A stretch of DNA of 64,000 nt from G963665495 sp963677785 (GTDB lineage: Bacteria > Desulfobacterota > Desulfovibrionia > Desulfovibrionales > Desulfovibrionaceae): contig CAXXDH010000002.1 of NCBI GenBank assembly GCA_963677785.2, positions 248,001 through 312,000 of the forward strand. Reading direction: 5' to 3'. The first letter of the stretch is position 1. Each line of letters begins with the position of its first letter. Below, piece after piece: positions 26,158 through 34,200 of this stretch. The notes under the pieces are model-generated. The model worked only from the letters and a program-made list of their open reading frames with translations, searched no databases and was not told the DNA's origin. Made by a program: the position numbers and the translations under genes.

Positions 26158-28314
26158 TTAAGCGGTCTTTAATTCGGCAATAAGCACGTTCAATTCGTCG
26201 ACCTGTTTGGAGAGTTCCTGCAGAGAGGCTGTGGAAGCGTGAACAAATTGCATGTTTTCCGAGGTTATATGGTTGATTTCGCCCACTGACTGGCTGATTT
26301 CTTCACTGGTCGCAGACTGCTCTTCAGCTGCTGTGGCAATTCCCAGGACCTGTTCCGCGGTTTGTATGGCCATGTTTACAATTTCATCCAGGACTTCGCC
26401 CGATTCCTGGGAAAGTTTCACTGCTGTGTTCAGGCTTTCCAGGGCCTGGTCGACAGAGTGCATGTTATGTTCGGCAGCTGATTGAATGGTTTTGATGGAT
26501 TGGCCCACCTCTTTGGTTGCATTCATGGTTTTTTCCGCCAGTTTCCGGACTTCATCCGCAACAACGGCAAAGCCGCGTCCGGCTTCTCCAGCCCGTGCGG
26601 CTTCAATGGCCGCGTTCAAAGCCAGTAGATTGGTTTGATCGGCAATATCTTCGATCACGGTCATGATATTGCCGATTTCTTCGGTTTTCATTCCTAGGGC
26701 GTCCATGCTTTTTTTGAGCTCCTGCGTTTGACGGTGCGTCAACTGCATAGCCTGTAGGGAATCTTCCACTTTGCGGGCGCCGCTTTGGGCGTTCTCCTTG
26801 GAAGCTTGACCAAGATTTGCCGCTTCGCTGGAATTTCTGGCAACCTCAAGAACTGTTGCGTTCATTTCTTCCATGGCGGTTGCTGTATTGGTAATCCGTT
26901 CGGCCTGAAGTTCGGATCCGTGACGAATGCTTTCGGATTGCTTAGTGATATGGTCGCAGGAAGATGTGACATTTTTGACCACGGTTTCGAGTTTGGTCGC
27001 CGCTATTCGGAGCCCTTCACTTTTGGCGTTCTGAGCCTGCAGCAATGCGTCCTCGGCTTTCAAGCTGGCCTCTGTTGCCTCTGCAGCTTTTTTTTCAGCA
27101 AGAGCGCTTTGTTCTTTTATTTTCTCATGGTTCGAACTGAGGGTTTGGGCCATGCTGCTCAATGCGTTGCCCAGTTCGGCTATTTCATCTTTCCCGTCAG
27201 CATGCAGATTGATGTTTAGATCACCATTCGCGATCTGTGTTGCCGCTGTTGTGCTTTTTTTCACTCCCAATGAAATACGCTTTGAGAGCAATACGGCGAG
27301 GAATAAGGAGATAAGAATAAAGACAACGGAGAGGACAATGAAGACACGAACGGTCTGGTTGATTGAGGCATTCATGCCGGAGATACTTTCCTCAACCCGA
27401 CCTGATTCTGCTTCGCCGAGCCTATCGATGGCATCGCGCATAGTGGTAAAGCTGGCGTAACTTCGTTGCGCATCTGTCTCAATGGATCTGTTTTTTGAAA
27501 AATTGGATTGAGAAATCTCTACAACAGTTTTTGCAGCTTTTTCCCATTGGGTGTAATGTTCAATGAAGTCATTTTTCAGGGGCAGGGCTTTCCCCCCGAC
27601 AATTTCCGCCCCTTCGATTACCCGTTCTTTGACCTGTTTGGAATTTTCAATAAACGCATCCGACTGCGCCTTGAGGATCTTGTCATCTTTTGTCTGTGAA
27701 ATCAAAAGCAGTCCGACATAGGCTTGGTAGGCATCGCGATCGCCATTGAGTACGAGCATTACGGCCTTTTCAAGTTGAAAACGCCTGTTGTCTCCGATAT
27801 ATTTGTCTGCAAGCTGTTCACTTATGATGTCCGTTATCGTATCAATATCCTTACGCATTACCTCGAACAGATTCAAGGCTGCGTCCGCCGCACTGTTTCG
27901 TGCATTATTTTGGGAAAGTGTTTCCTCTGCAAGTTTTAGTATATTATTGTTGTATTTTTTCCAGTTGTTATATGTACTACTAAATTGTTGGAAGTCTTTT
28001 TGCATTGATGATATAAATCTTTTTCCAGGATCATTAATTCTTTCAAAAGTCTGTTGCATATTAGTTTCAGCATCTTTCTTTTGCTCTTTTAATACATCAA
28101 TAGTTGTTGTGTCTATTGCAATCTTCAGAGCACGCTGCGCTTGATATGCATCTCTGTCCGCGTTTAACATTGTAGCCATGTCAAGATGTAATGAATTAAC
28201 AATCTTAATATCATTTTTGATATTCCAATAGTTTAACAAGCCAATAATAGAAATAGTGAGCATTGCACTGATAGGCAAACCTACCATCAACAATAATTTG
28301 TACTGGATTTTCAT
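26158..28314 (-). CDS. Methyl-accepting chemotaxis protein
   Basis: A 718-residue chemoreceptor. Transmembrane helices at ~7-29 and ~320-345 bracket a helical periplasmic sensor of ~290 residues, larger than a four-helix bundle and resembling two stacked bundles. A HAMP domain follows (~346-400; GDLNINLHADGKDEIAELG), then a coiled coil and the conserved signalling hairpin (IADQTNLLALNAAIEAARAG and GRGFAVVADEVRKLAEKT). No C-terminal CheR/CheB pentapeptide is seen. AGGAG is present before the ATG, but an IS630-family element sits 28 bases upstream, cutting the gene off from its original promoter. Confidence 0.93.
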   Translation of the reverse strand: MKIQYKLLLMVGLPISAMLTISIIGLLNYWNIKNDIKIVNSLHLDMATMLNADRDAYQAQRALKIAIDTTTIDVLKEQKKDAETNMQQTFERINDPGKRFISSMQKDFQQFSSTYNNWKKYNNNILKLAEETLSQNNARNSAADAALNLFEVMRKDIDTITDIISEQLADKYIGDNRRFQLEKAVMLVLNGDRDAYQAYVGLLLISQTKDDKILKAQSDAFIENSKQVKERVIEGAEIVGGKALPLKNDFIEHYTQWEKAAKTVVEISQSNFSKNRSIETDAQRSYASFTTMRDAIDRLGEAESGRVEESISGMNASINQTVRVFIVLSVVFILISLFLAVLLSKRISLGVKKSTTAATQIANGDLNINLHADGKDEIAELGNALSSMAQTLSSNHEKIKEQSALAEKKAAEATEASLKAEDALLQAQNAKSEGLRIAATKLETVVKNVTSSCDHITKQSESIRHGSELQAERITNTATAMEEMNATVLEVARNSSEAANLGQASKENAQSGARKVEDSLQAMQLTHRQTQELKKSMDALGMKTEEIGNIMTVIEDIADQTNLLALNAAIEAARAGEAGRGFAVVADEVRKLAEKTMNATKEVGQSIKTIQSAAEHNMHSVDQALESLNTAVKLSQESGEVLDEIVNMAIQTAEQVLGIATAAEEQSATSEEISQSVGEINHITSENMQFVHASTASLQELSKQVDELNVLIAELKTA

Positions 28315-28347
28315 AGTGACTCCTGATTCTATATCATGTCTAGTGGC

Positions 28348-29031
28348 TCATGCCATTTGAATTTGCGGATAAAGTCTTGCCAGCTTTAACCTTGCATCAG
28401 ATGTTGTAAATTGCCAATCAACTGATTTTTGAGATGCATTTCGAGTCAAGGCCCATGTTTCGGCTTCGGCGCTCAACTTTTCAATGCTTGATACTCGTCG
28501 CTGGAGACATTGCCTTGTGAACACACTCAGCTCTATTTCGGCAATGTTTAACCAGCTGCCATGCTTCGGAGTATGATGTATCTCCAACCTTTCTGCCAAG
28601 CTTCTCGCTACATCAGGGGTGAAAGCCTTGTAAAGGGAACCCATCTTATGTGTGTTAAGATTATCGCACACAAGTATTACCTTTTGGGCTTCCGGGTAGT
28701 GTTCTTCAAGAAGGACTTTTATCTCGTTTGCCCAATCAATAGCAGTTCTTCGTTGCTTAATGTTGACTTTCCTCCAACCAGCCAAAACTTCTGTGAACAT
28801 AAAACAGGCAGCAGTCCCGCATCGTTCATATTCATAGTCATGACGCTCACATTTTCCAGGACTTGCAGGGATTGGCACGCGAGTTTCTTTTATAAGCTGT
28901 AGAGGTTGCTCATCCATGCAAACAACTGGAAAATTTTTGTCATAAGGCCTCTTATAAATATCGAGTACATCCTCCATGGCTGCGACAAAATCACCATTTG
29001 CCTCTGGAGGAATCACCCAACTCTCGCGCAA
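28348..29031 (-). CDS. IS630-family transposase, OrfB (catalytic part)
   Basis: Contains the DDE catalytic residues: Asp in VVCMDEQPLQ, Asp in VILVCDNLNTHK and Glu in SWLNIAEIELS. It lies in the -1 frame relative to OrfA. The true product is probably an OrfA-OrfB fusion made by slippage at the A7 run (AAAAAAAC on the minus strand near 29060), since this frame is open upstream of its first ATG as NELKPHLRESWV. Confidence 0.88.
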   Translation of the reverse strand: MRESWVIPPEANGDFVAAMEDVLDIYKRPYDKNFPVVCMDEQPLQLIKETRVPIPASPGKCERHDYEYERCGTAACFMFTEVLAGWRKVNIKQRRTAIDWANEIKVLLEEHYPEAQKVILVCDNLNTHKMGSLYKAFTPDVARSLAERLEIHHTPKHGSWLNIAEIELSVFTRQCLQRRVSSIEKLSAEAETWALTRNASQKSVDWQFTTSDARLKLARLYPQIQMA

Positions 29032-29483
29032 ATGCGGTTTGAGTTCGTTTTTTTCAATGTCCTGCGTACAGTTTGGGCGCAGATAGAGTCGACCACTTTG
29101 AGAGAGACCAACTCATTGGCCAACAGCTCAAGAGTCCAGCTCGAACGACCTGCGGGAGGTTGGCTACAAGCCAGAGCGATGAGTTGCGCCTCACCTTCTC
29201 CATCAAGCTTCCTTTTACGGGAAGGTTCAAGTTGTTTCTTCCTTCCAAGAGCAGCTGCAAGCCCGTGTTCAACATATCGTTTCCGTACGTTTGCCACCGT
29301 CTTCATGTGGCAATGGTACGCCGATGCTGCTTGTTCATCAGTCCAGTTGCATCCGTCGGCGTCAACAGAAAGCAAGATATTGGCATGTTTGATTTTATAC
29401 GCAGCTTTCTTTCCTTTGCGAATCAAGGCAGCCAGTTCTCGACGTTCCTCTTCAGTAAGTCTGACAACATATTTTGCAGGCAT
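29013..29483 (-). CDS. IS630-family transposase, OrfA (DNA-binding part)
   Basis: About 156 residues with the N-terminal helix-turn-helix region of IS630 transposases (DEQAASAYHCHMKTVANVRKR). AAGGAG lies upstream of the ATG at 29483. The frame ends shortly after an A7 run in TTGAAAAAAACG, a site for -1 slippage into OrfB. Confidence 0.85.
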   Translation of the reverse strand: MPAKYVVRLTEEERRELAALIRKGKKAAYKIKHANILLSVDADGCNWTDEQAASAYHCHMKTVANVRKRYVEHGLAAALGRKKQLEPSRKRKLDGEGEAQLIALACSQPPAGRSSWTLELLANELVSLKVVDSICAQTVRRTLKKTNSNRICARVG

Positions 29484-29564
29484 AATATTCTCCTTGTCTA
29501 GAAATAGTCTAAACAAGGATTACTTGAAAAACAAATAGATAAATTCAAAGGTCATGGCCCACTA

Positions 29565-30069
29565 GTTAAGTGTGTCAGATATCTGGCCCTCTAGCTGAAC
29601 ATTCCGACATGGCAGGGGGTGTTTCTCTCATGAGGGCCTGAAGCAGAGAAGAGCAATGTCAGCGTTGTTATTTTATATCAAATATTTTTGTATGTTTCAG
29701 CTTGTATCACTTGCATGTTTATGAATAAATGAATGTAGATACTTCATTTTTCATGCTATATATCAATGCTTGGACTCGTAATACGGCCTTGGGTGAAGCA
29801 TTGTCCTTCGCAAGATGTTTAAGGCTTATTTTAACATTAGTGGGGTTGAAACGACAATACAAAATAAATAGGTTGGACGAGTAAAGTAGTATTTTTTGAA
29901 ATTATGAATGAATGCATCTGAAATGAATGGAGAATAACATGCGGCCAGGACACCGCATGTATGCAATCAGCAGAAACTGTGGAAGTTACTGGGTGCTGTT
30001 GTCACGAGATTGTCTAGAGCTTGATTTTTTGGCATACTTCGCCTGATAAGCAAAACAAGCGAGGTAGCC
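29565..30069. other. AT-rich region between two insertion sequences
   Basis: About 500 bases without a supportable gene. It probably contains the displaced promoter region of the chemoreceptor plus the left end of the IS5-family element. The motif GAGATT at 30006 may be part of that left end. Confidence 0.45.
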
Positions 30070-30546
30070 ATGTCAATCCAAGCCCATAGACGCCACGACA
30101 CTTCTGATGAAGTTTGGGAAAAATTGGAACCCCATCTACCTGGAAAAAAAGGAGCTTGGGGCGGCATAGCCGAAGACAATCGGCAATTTATCAATGCTGT
30201 GTTTTGGATCATGCACACTGGAGCACCTTGGCGGGATCTCCCTCCGGACTATGGAGGTTGGAGTAACACTCACCGGCGTTTTATTCGCTGGCGAGATAAA
30301 GGTGTCTGGGAAAAGTTGCTGGAAATATTGATAAATAAATCAGATTATGAGTGGCTTATGATTGATGCAAGCCACTGCAAGGTTCATCCACATGCCGCAG
30401 AAGCCAAAGGCGGTAACCAAGACATGAGTCGCACAAAAGGGGGCTCAACACAAAATTGCATTTTGCCGTGGACGCGTATGGTATGCCGGTCCGGGCTATT
30501 ATTACACAAGGTACAACAGCAGATTGTAAAAAAGCAGTTGAGCTGA
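30070..30546 (+). CDS. IS5-family transposase, OrfA
   Basis: The N-terminal part has the domain common to IS5 transposases (VWEKLEPHLPGKKG; FWIMHTGAPWRDLPPDYG; HRRFIRWRDKGVWEKLL) and the first catalytic Asp (LMIDASHCKVHPHA). GAGG lies before the ATG. After AAAAGGGGG (about 30436-30444) the frame departs from the family sequence, while the -1 frame continues it, so the tail of this ORF is out-of-frame sequence. Confidence 0.85.
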   Translation: MSIQAHRRHDTSDEVWEKLEPHLPGKKGAWGGIAEDNRQFINAVFWIMHTGAPWRDLPPDYGGWSNTHRRFIRWRDKGVWEKLLEILINKSDYEWLMIDASHCKVHPHAAEAKGGNQDMSRTKGGSTQNCILPWTRMVCRSGLLLHKVQQQIVKKQLS

Positions 30547-30860
30547 TCGAAGACTTTGACGCACAATATCTTTTGGCTGACCGAACATATGATACGGATG
30601 CCATTATTGCGCAGTCCAGAAAACAGGGAATGGAACCAGTCATTCCCTCGAAGAAAAATAGAAAAGAACCTCGAGAATATGACAAATATTTATATAAAAT
30701 CAGACACCTGGTGGAGATTGCGTTTCTCCACCTCAAACGTTGGCGAGGTACAGCAACACGATATGCTAAAAATACAGCTTCATTTCTTGCGGCAGTTCAC
30801 ATTCGGTGTATCACGTTATGGGCTAAAATCTCGTTTCTACACTATCTGAGTAGATTGTAA
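30456..30860 (+). CDS. IS5-family transposase, OrfB (catalytic C-terminal part)
   Basis: Continues the transposase: second catalytic Asp in YLLADRTYDTDAI and Glu in RHLVEIAFLHLKRWRG. In the -1 frame the sequence reads GLNTKLHFAVDAYGMPVR upstream of the nominal ATG, so it is produced by ribosomal slippage at A-AAA-GGG rather than by its own start. Confidence 0.82.
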   Translation: MHFAVDAYGMPVRAIITQGTTADCKKAVELIEDFDAQYLLADRTYDTDAIIAQSRKQGMEPVIPSKKNRKEPREYDKYLYKIRHLVEIAFLHLKRWRGTATRYAKNTASFLAAVHIRCITLWAKISFLHYLSRL

Positions 30861-30884
30861 AGGTGTAGAAAGAGGTAACGGAAT

Positions 30885-31709
30885 TTATAATTTCCCGCCG
30901 CATTTTTTGCAATAGACGGCATCAGGGTCATGCCCTTCTGCTCCGCAAACAGGGCAGGCCTGGGTGGTAATACCTTTACTGGGTATTCTGGACATTTCCA
31001 CGGTGACAATGCCCGTGGGGACGGCAATGATGGCGTAGCCGAAGATCATGATGCAGGCGGCCAGGGCTTGTCCCAGGTCTGTTTTGGGAGAGATGTCCCC
31101 GTACCCTACAGTGGTCAGGGTGACCACGGCCCAGTATATGCTGATGGGGATGCTCGTAAAACCGTTGGCTTCGCCCTCAATGACGTACATCCCTGATCCG
31201 AAAATAATCACCAGTGTCAGAACAGCGCTTATAAAAACGAGTATTTTGCGGCGGCTTGCCCGAAGTGCGGCCAGCAGCGCCTGCGCTTCTCCAACATAGG
31301 GTACGAGTTTGAGCACTCGGAAAATCCGCAACAGCCGTAGTACCCGGATGACCAGCAAATAATGGGTGCTGTAGAAAAAAAGGCTCAAGTAGGTAGGCAA
31401 AACGGCCAGGATATCCACCAGACCGAAAAAACTCACCGCATAACGCCAGGGGCGGCGTACGCAGATCAGGCGCAGGATCAGCTCCAGTGTAAACAGCAGA
31501 GTAAACGCCCACTCGGCGATAAAAAGCACCTCGCCGTAAGCCGCGCGCAGCCGTGGAATGCTGTCCAGCATGACGACCAGCACCGAAAACAGAATGGAAA
31601 CGATCAATGCCAGATCAAAGGTTTTGCCTGCGGGCGTATCGGCTTCGAAAATGATTTCGTGCAGGGTGTGCCGCCAGGAAGCCGCCTGTTCAGGACGTTG
31701 GCGAGGCAT
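30885..31709 (-). CDS. Voltage-gated-type potassium channel with C-terminal zinc ribbon
   Basis: A membrane protein of about 274 residues with six hydrophobic segments. S4 is rich in arginine (VIRVLRLLRIFRVLKLV, ~120-136). The pore loop carries the K+ selectivity sequence TTVGYGD (~207). This is the Kv/ion_trans architecture. The C-terminal ~30 residues are unusual, with a zinc-ribbon pattern CPVCG ... YCKKCG. GGAGG six bases upstream supports the ATG at 31709 rather than 31715. It would conduct K+ across the inner membrane; the role of the cytosolic ribbon is unknown. Confidence 0.9.
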   Translation of the reverse strand: MPRQRPEQAASWRHTLHEIIFEADTPAGKTFDLALIVSILFSVLVVMLDSIPRLRAAYGEVLFIAEWAFTLLFTLELILRLICVRRPWRYAVSFFGLVDILAVLPTYLSLFFYSTHYLLVIRVLRLLRIFRVLKLVPYVGEAQALLAALRASRRKILVFISAVLTLVIIFGSGMYVIEGEANGFTSIPISIYWAVVTLTTVGYGDISPKTDLGQALAACIMIFGYAIIAVPTGIVTVEMSRIPSKGITTQACPVCGAEGHDPDAVYCKKCGGKL

Positions 31710-31858
31710 GGGCATCCTCCCTTATGTCGCTTGGATAATTTGGGGTTCTTTCCCAAGTTTCGCCCGGAAGGGGTGTCCGCTCTGGGCCGGGGCAAGTGTT
31801 GTTTCTGCCGACGTGTTTCATTGGCTGAACGTTTTCACAGATGCAGGAAGATTCGGTT

Positions 31859-32983
31859 TTAACGCCGGAAGGCAGCTTCCATAAGTTGATCTGTCAATCC
31901 CCCGGTGCCGCCGGGCGTTCGGTCGAGTACGGCTTTCCAGACCTCGTCGGATTCCATGCAAAAATACAACTGATTGCCATGGGAATCAAAACCGTGGCGC
32001 TGCAGGTGATGGACGATCACTCTGTATTGCGCGACCCGCAGCGGACGCAGCAGCCGTTGTTTGTTGTCCAGTCCGTTGATGAATTCGTTGTACAGATACG
32101 CCGGTCCTCGACCCGATACGCGCGAGCGCTCGATGGCGGCTTTGAGGTCGGGCATGAACCGGAAACTACCCAGGCTCATATAGGCGATGTCCTTGGGCTG
32201 CAAGTAGTCGAAGATCATTTCAACAATGGCAGGGTAGCCGTCCGTGGTGCTTTCCCACCCCGGATAGCGCAGGATAGGGTCGAAATGAAGACAGACTTTG
32301 AAGCCCAGTGCCGCGCACTCCTTGGCAGCGGCCATCCGTTCTTCCAGAGTCGATGCGAGCCCTTCCTCTCTGCGGCTCATGGCCGGGGCGTTCAAAGACC
32401 AGGCCGGGAGTACGAGCGCCGGATTGCGTGCCGCGTCCAGCCACGAAAGATCAACCACTTTGCTTTTCAGTTCGAGCCGTACGTTGGGATAGTCCGCCAG
32501 AAAATCCACCAGGTCCGTACTGTATCCAGTCAACCGTTCGAGCGCCAGAGAGTCCGTGAATTCGCCGGTTCCCACCCGGTAGCGCAAAGCGGGATTGGCG
32601 CTGAAGGCCGCGTCCAGTTCCTTGAACAGGTCTTCCTGGTTGGCCCAGATTTTCAATACCTGGTCTTGAAAGTAGGCCTGGAGGATGCAGTACGAACACC
32701 CCACGGGACAGTTTTCGCCGATATGCAGGATACGGTAGCCGCAGCAGTTGTACACCCGGGTTCCCGGACAAAATCGCAGAAAGGCGCCTTTGTAGTGCTT
32801 GAGATACAGCGCATGCCCGCCCAATGCCGGCGCTTTGTCCGGATCTGGCGGACCTTCGAACCAGGGGAGATCAGGAAGCCGTTCGCGCAGACGAGCGTAA
32901 AGAGGCGTCCGTTTTGTTTCCGGATCGGCCCAGACGCTTTTGATGGTGCGCAAGTGCCTGGGCAGATTTTCTAGACAATTCAC
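31859..32983 (-). CDS. Spore-photoproduct-lyase-like radical SAM protein
   Basis: A 374-residue protein with Cys92, Cys96 and Cys99 (CPVGCSYC) for the radical SAM cluster, and FCPGTRVYNCCGY and ILHIGENCPVGCSYC blocks typical of the SPL family. SPL of Bacillus repairs UV thymine dimers in spores. This organism type does not make spores, so the substrate here is uncertain; many non-sporulating bacteria carry such homologues. Its start overlaps the stop of the ParB-like gene (ATGA), indicating translational coupling. Confidence 0.85.
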   Translation of the reverse strand: MNCLENLPRHLRTIKSVWADPETKRTPLYARLRERLPDLPWFEGPPDPDKAPALGGHALYLKHYKGAFLRFCPGTRVYNCCGYRILHIGENCPVGCSYCILQAYFQDQVLKIWANQEDLFKELDAAFSANPALRYRVGTGEFTDSLALERLTGYSTDLVDFLADYPNVRLELKSKVVDLSWLDAARNPALVLPAWSLNAPAMSRREEGLASTLEERMAAAKECAALGFKVCLHFDPILRYPGWESTTDGYPAIVEMIFDYLQPKDIAYMSLGSFRFMPDLKAAIERSRVSGRGPAYLYNEFINGLDNKQRLLRPLRVAQYRVIVHHLQRHGFDSHGNQLYFCMESDEVWKAVLDRTPGGTGGLTDQLMEAAFRR

Positions 32984-33999
32984 TGCTCGCCTCCGTCGGT
33001 CTCTTCTTCCGCAAGGCTCCAGATGGTTTCCCAGAGATTCAGCTGCGACATACGCTGCAGTTCGGCAAGCGCTTTTTCCAGGTCAGACCGGTTTTTTACC
33101 TGGGTGGCAAGCTGCAACGCCGGAGTTTCAAATTGCTGCGTATGATCTATACGCCAGGAAGTACCGCTGGACAGCGATTTAACCAGGTTGTTGAAACGTT
33201 TTTGCAGGCGGAGTAGTGTGGGATAACGGAGTGCGCGGGTTTGGGCCAGCAGCCGTTCCGCCGCATCTTTGGGGGAAAGTCCGGATTCGAGCACGTCCCG
33301 GAGAACGCGGTCGAGGCCGGCATCCTTGAGAAGTGTTGTGATGTCGCTTTCCGTTCCCAGTGCGGTCTCCCGGAGCATGCCGCAGAATTGTACGGCTGCG
33401 CTGCGCGACCAGCCAAAAGCAGCGAAAAAAGGTTCCAGGCTCCGGCGTTCATCTTCCCGCATACGCTGCAGTTCGTCGATGAGTTCCAGGGGCAGGCGGC
33501 CTTCCAGGAGGTGGTTGTTGAACGGATCTTCAGGAGAAAAACACTGGCTCCATCGCAGCAAGCGCTTCCAGCCGCGGCTTTTGGCCGCCAGGCCGAGCCG
33601 TTGAGGCAACAGGGCCTCGATCCTGGAGGGTTCGAGCCGTGGAGTGAGAAAGCGCATTGCGGCAAGGGCCAGTGCCGTGTCTGGCTGAGTGGAGGCCGTA
33701 CCGGAGTTGCTGTCCAGATAGAGCAGACAGCATTGGACTTCGTCCGCATCAATTTCCATGGCCAGAATCTCCTGCTGTAGCTGGTCCAGGGCCTTGACCC
33801 GGGCGGAACCGCAGACGAGCCTAAATTCGGGCCCGTTCTGCTGCGGATTGCGTACGACAAGTACCGGGGACAGCTGCCCCAGAGTCCGCAGGGAGTCTGT
33901 CAGAAGGGCAGAAGGGGATTTTGCTTGTAAAATCCACGGACAATCAATGGCAATGGCTTGGGCGGGCAGGGAAAGGAGGTTTGCCATATTTGTTACCAT
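32980..33999 (-). CDS. ParB N-domain-like protein
   Basis: About 340 residues. Residues ~15-75 resemble the ParB/Srx N-terminal domain (LGQLSPVLVVRNPQ, then FRLVCGSARVKALDQL, where ParB has the GERR-type box). Downstream helices are not clearly a ParB helix-turn-helix. There is no ParA partner. It is translationally coupled (four-base overlap) to the SPL-like gene, so the two probably act together. ParB/Srx-fold domains bind or hydrolyse nucleotides, here CTP or ATP (family knowledge). The start is uncertain: ATGs at 33999 and 33987 both lack a good ribosome site. Confidence 0.65.
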   Translation of the reverse strand: MVTNMANLLSLPAQAIAIDCPWILQAKSPSALLTDSLRTLGQLSPVLVVRNPQQNGPEFRLVCGSARVKALDQLQQEILAMEIDADEVQCCLLYLDSNSGTASTQPDTALALAAMRFLTPRLEPSRIEALLPQRLGLAAKSRGWKRLLRWSQCFSPEDPFNNHLLEGRLPLELIDELQRMREDERRSLEPFFAAFGWSRSAAVQFCGMLRETALGTESDITTLLKDAGLDRVLRDVLESGLSPKDAAERLLAQTRALRYPTLLRLQKRFNNLVKSLSSGTSWRIDHTQQFETPALQLATQVKNRSDLEKALAELQRMSQLNLWETIWSLAEEETDGGEQ

Positions 34000-34200
34000 A
34001 TTATTTTGTTTTAATAATTTCACGTAGATAGTGCGGCGGTGCCGGGAACCGCAGTGGATAGCACTTGACAATGTTCTCGAGCTCTTTCTATTTCTATCCG
34101 ATTCACGGATTGTATACCATAGGGAGTTAGGCTCCTAAAATATTCCGGGATCGGTGTCGAGGGCAATACAACAACGTAATCATATAACGAGGAGTAGTAC

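Larger units (their letters stand above)
28343..29562 (-). mobile_element. IS630-family insertion sequence
   Basis: A 1220-bp element flanked by TA dinucleotides (28341-28342 and 29563-29564), the IS630/Tc1 target duplication. Imperfect terminal inverted repeats of ~23 bp are visible: the left end begins GTGGCTCATGCC and the right end, read inward, GTGGGCCATGAC, both continuing into TTTGAATTT. It encodes two overlapping minus-strand frames joined by a -1 shift. Both ends are intact, so it may be functional. Confidence 0.9.
30070..30860 (+). mobile_element. IS5-family insertion sequence (coding extent; ends not resolved)
   Basis: Two overlapping frames encode an IS5-type transposase of the two-ORF kind. 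Terminal repeats could not be fixed by eye. GAGATT at 30006 on the left and AATCTC at 30827-30832 on the right are a tentative pair. If right, the last residues of the transposase frame are encoded by flanking DNA. No clear target duplication was seen. Confidence 0.75.

Noticed and set aside
29054..29275. Third minus-strand frame in the IS630 element
   Set aside because: Lies in the third reading frame of the transposase and carries none of its motifs.
31841..32974. 377-residue plus-strand ORF opposite the SPL-like gene
   Set aside because: The minus-strand frame has the CX3CX2C motif and operon overlap; the plus frame is a shadow.
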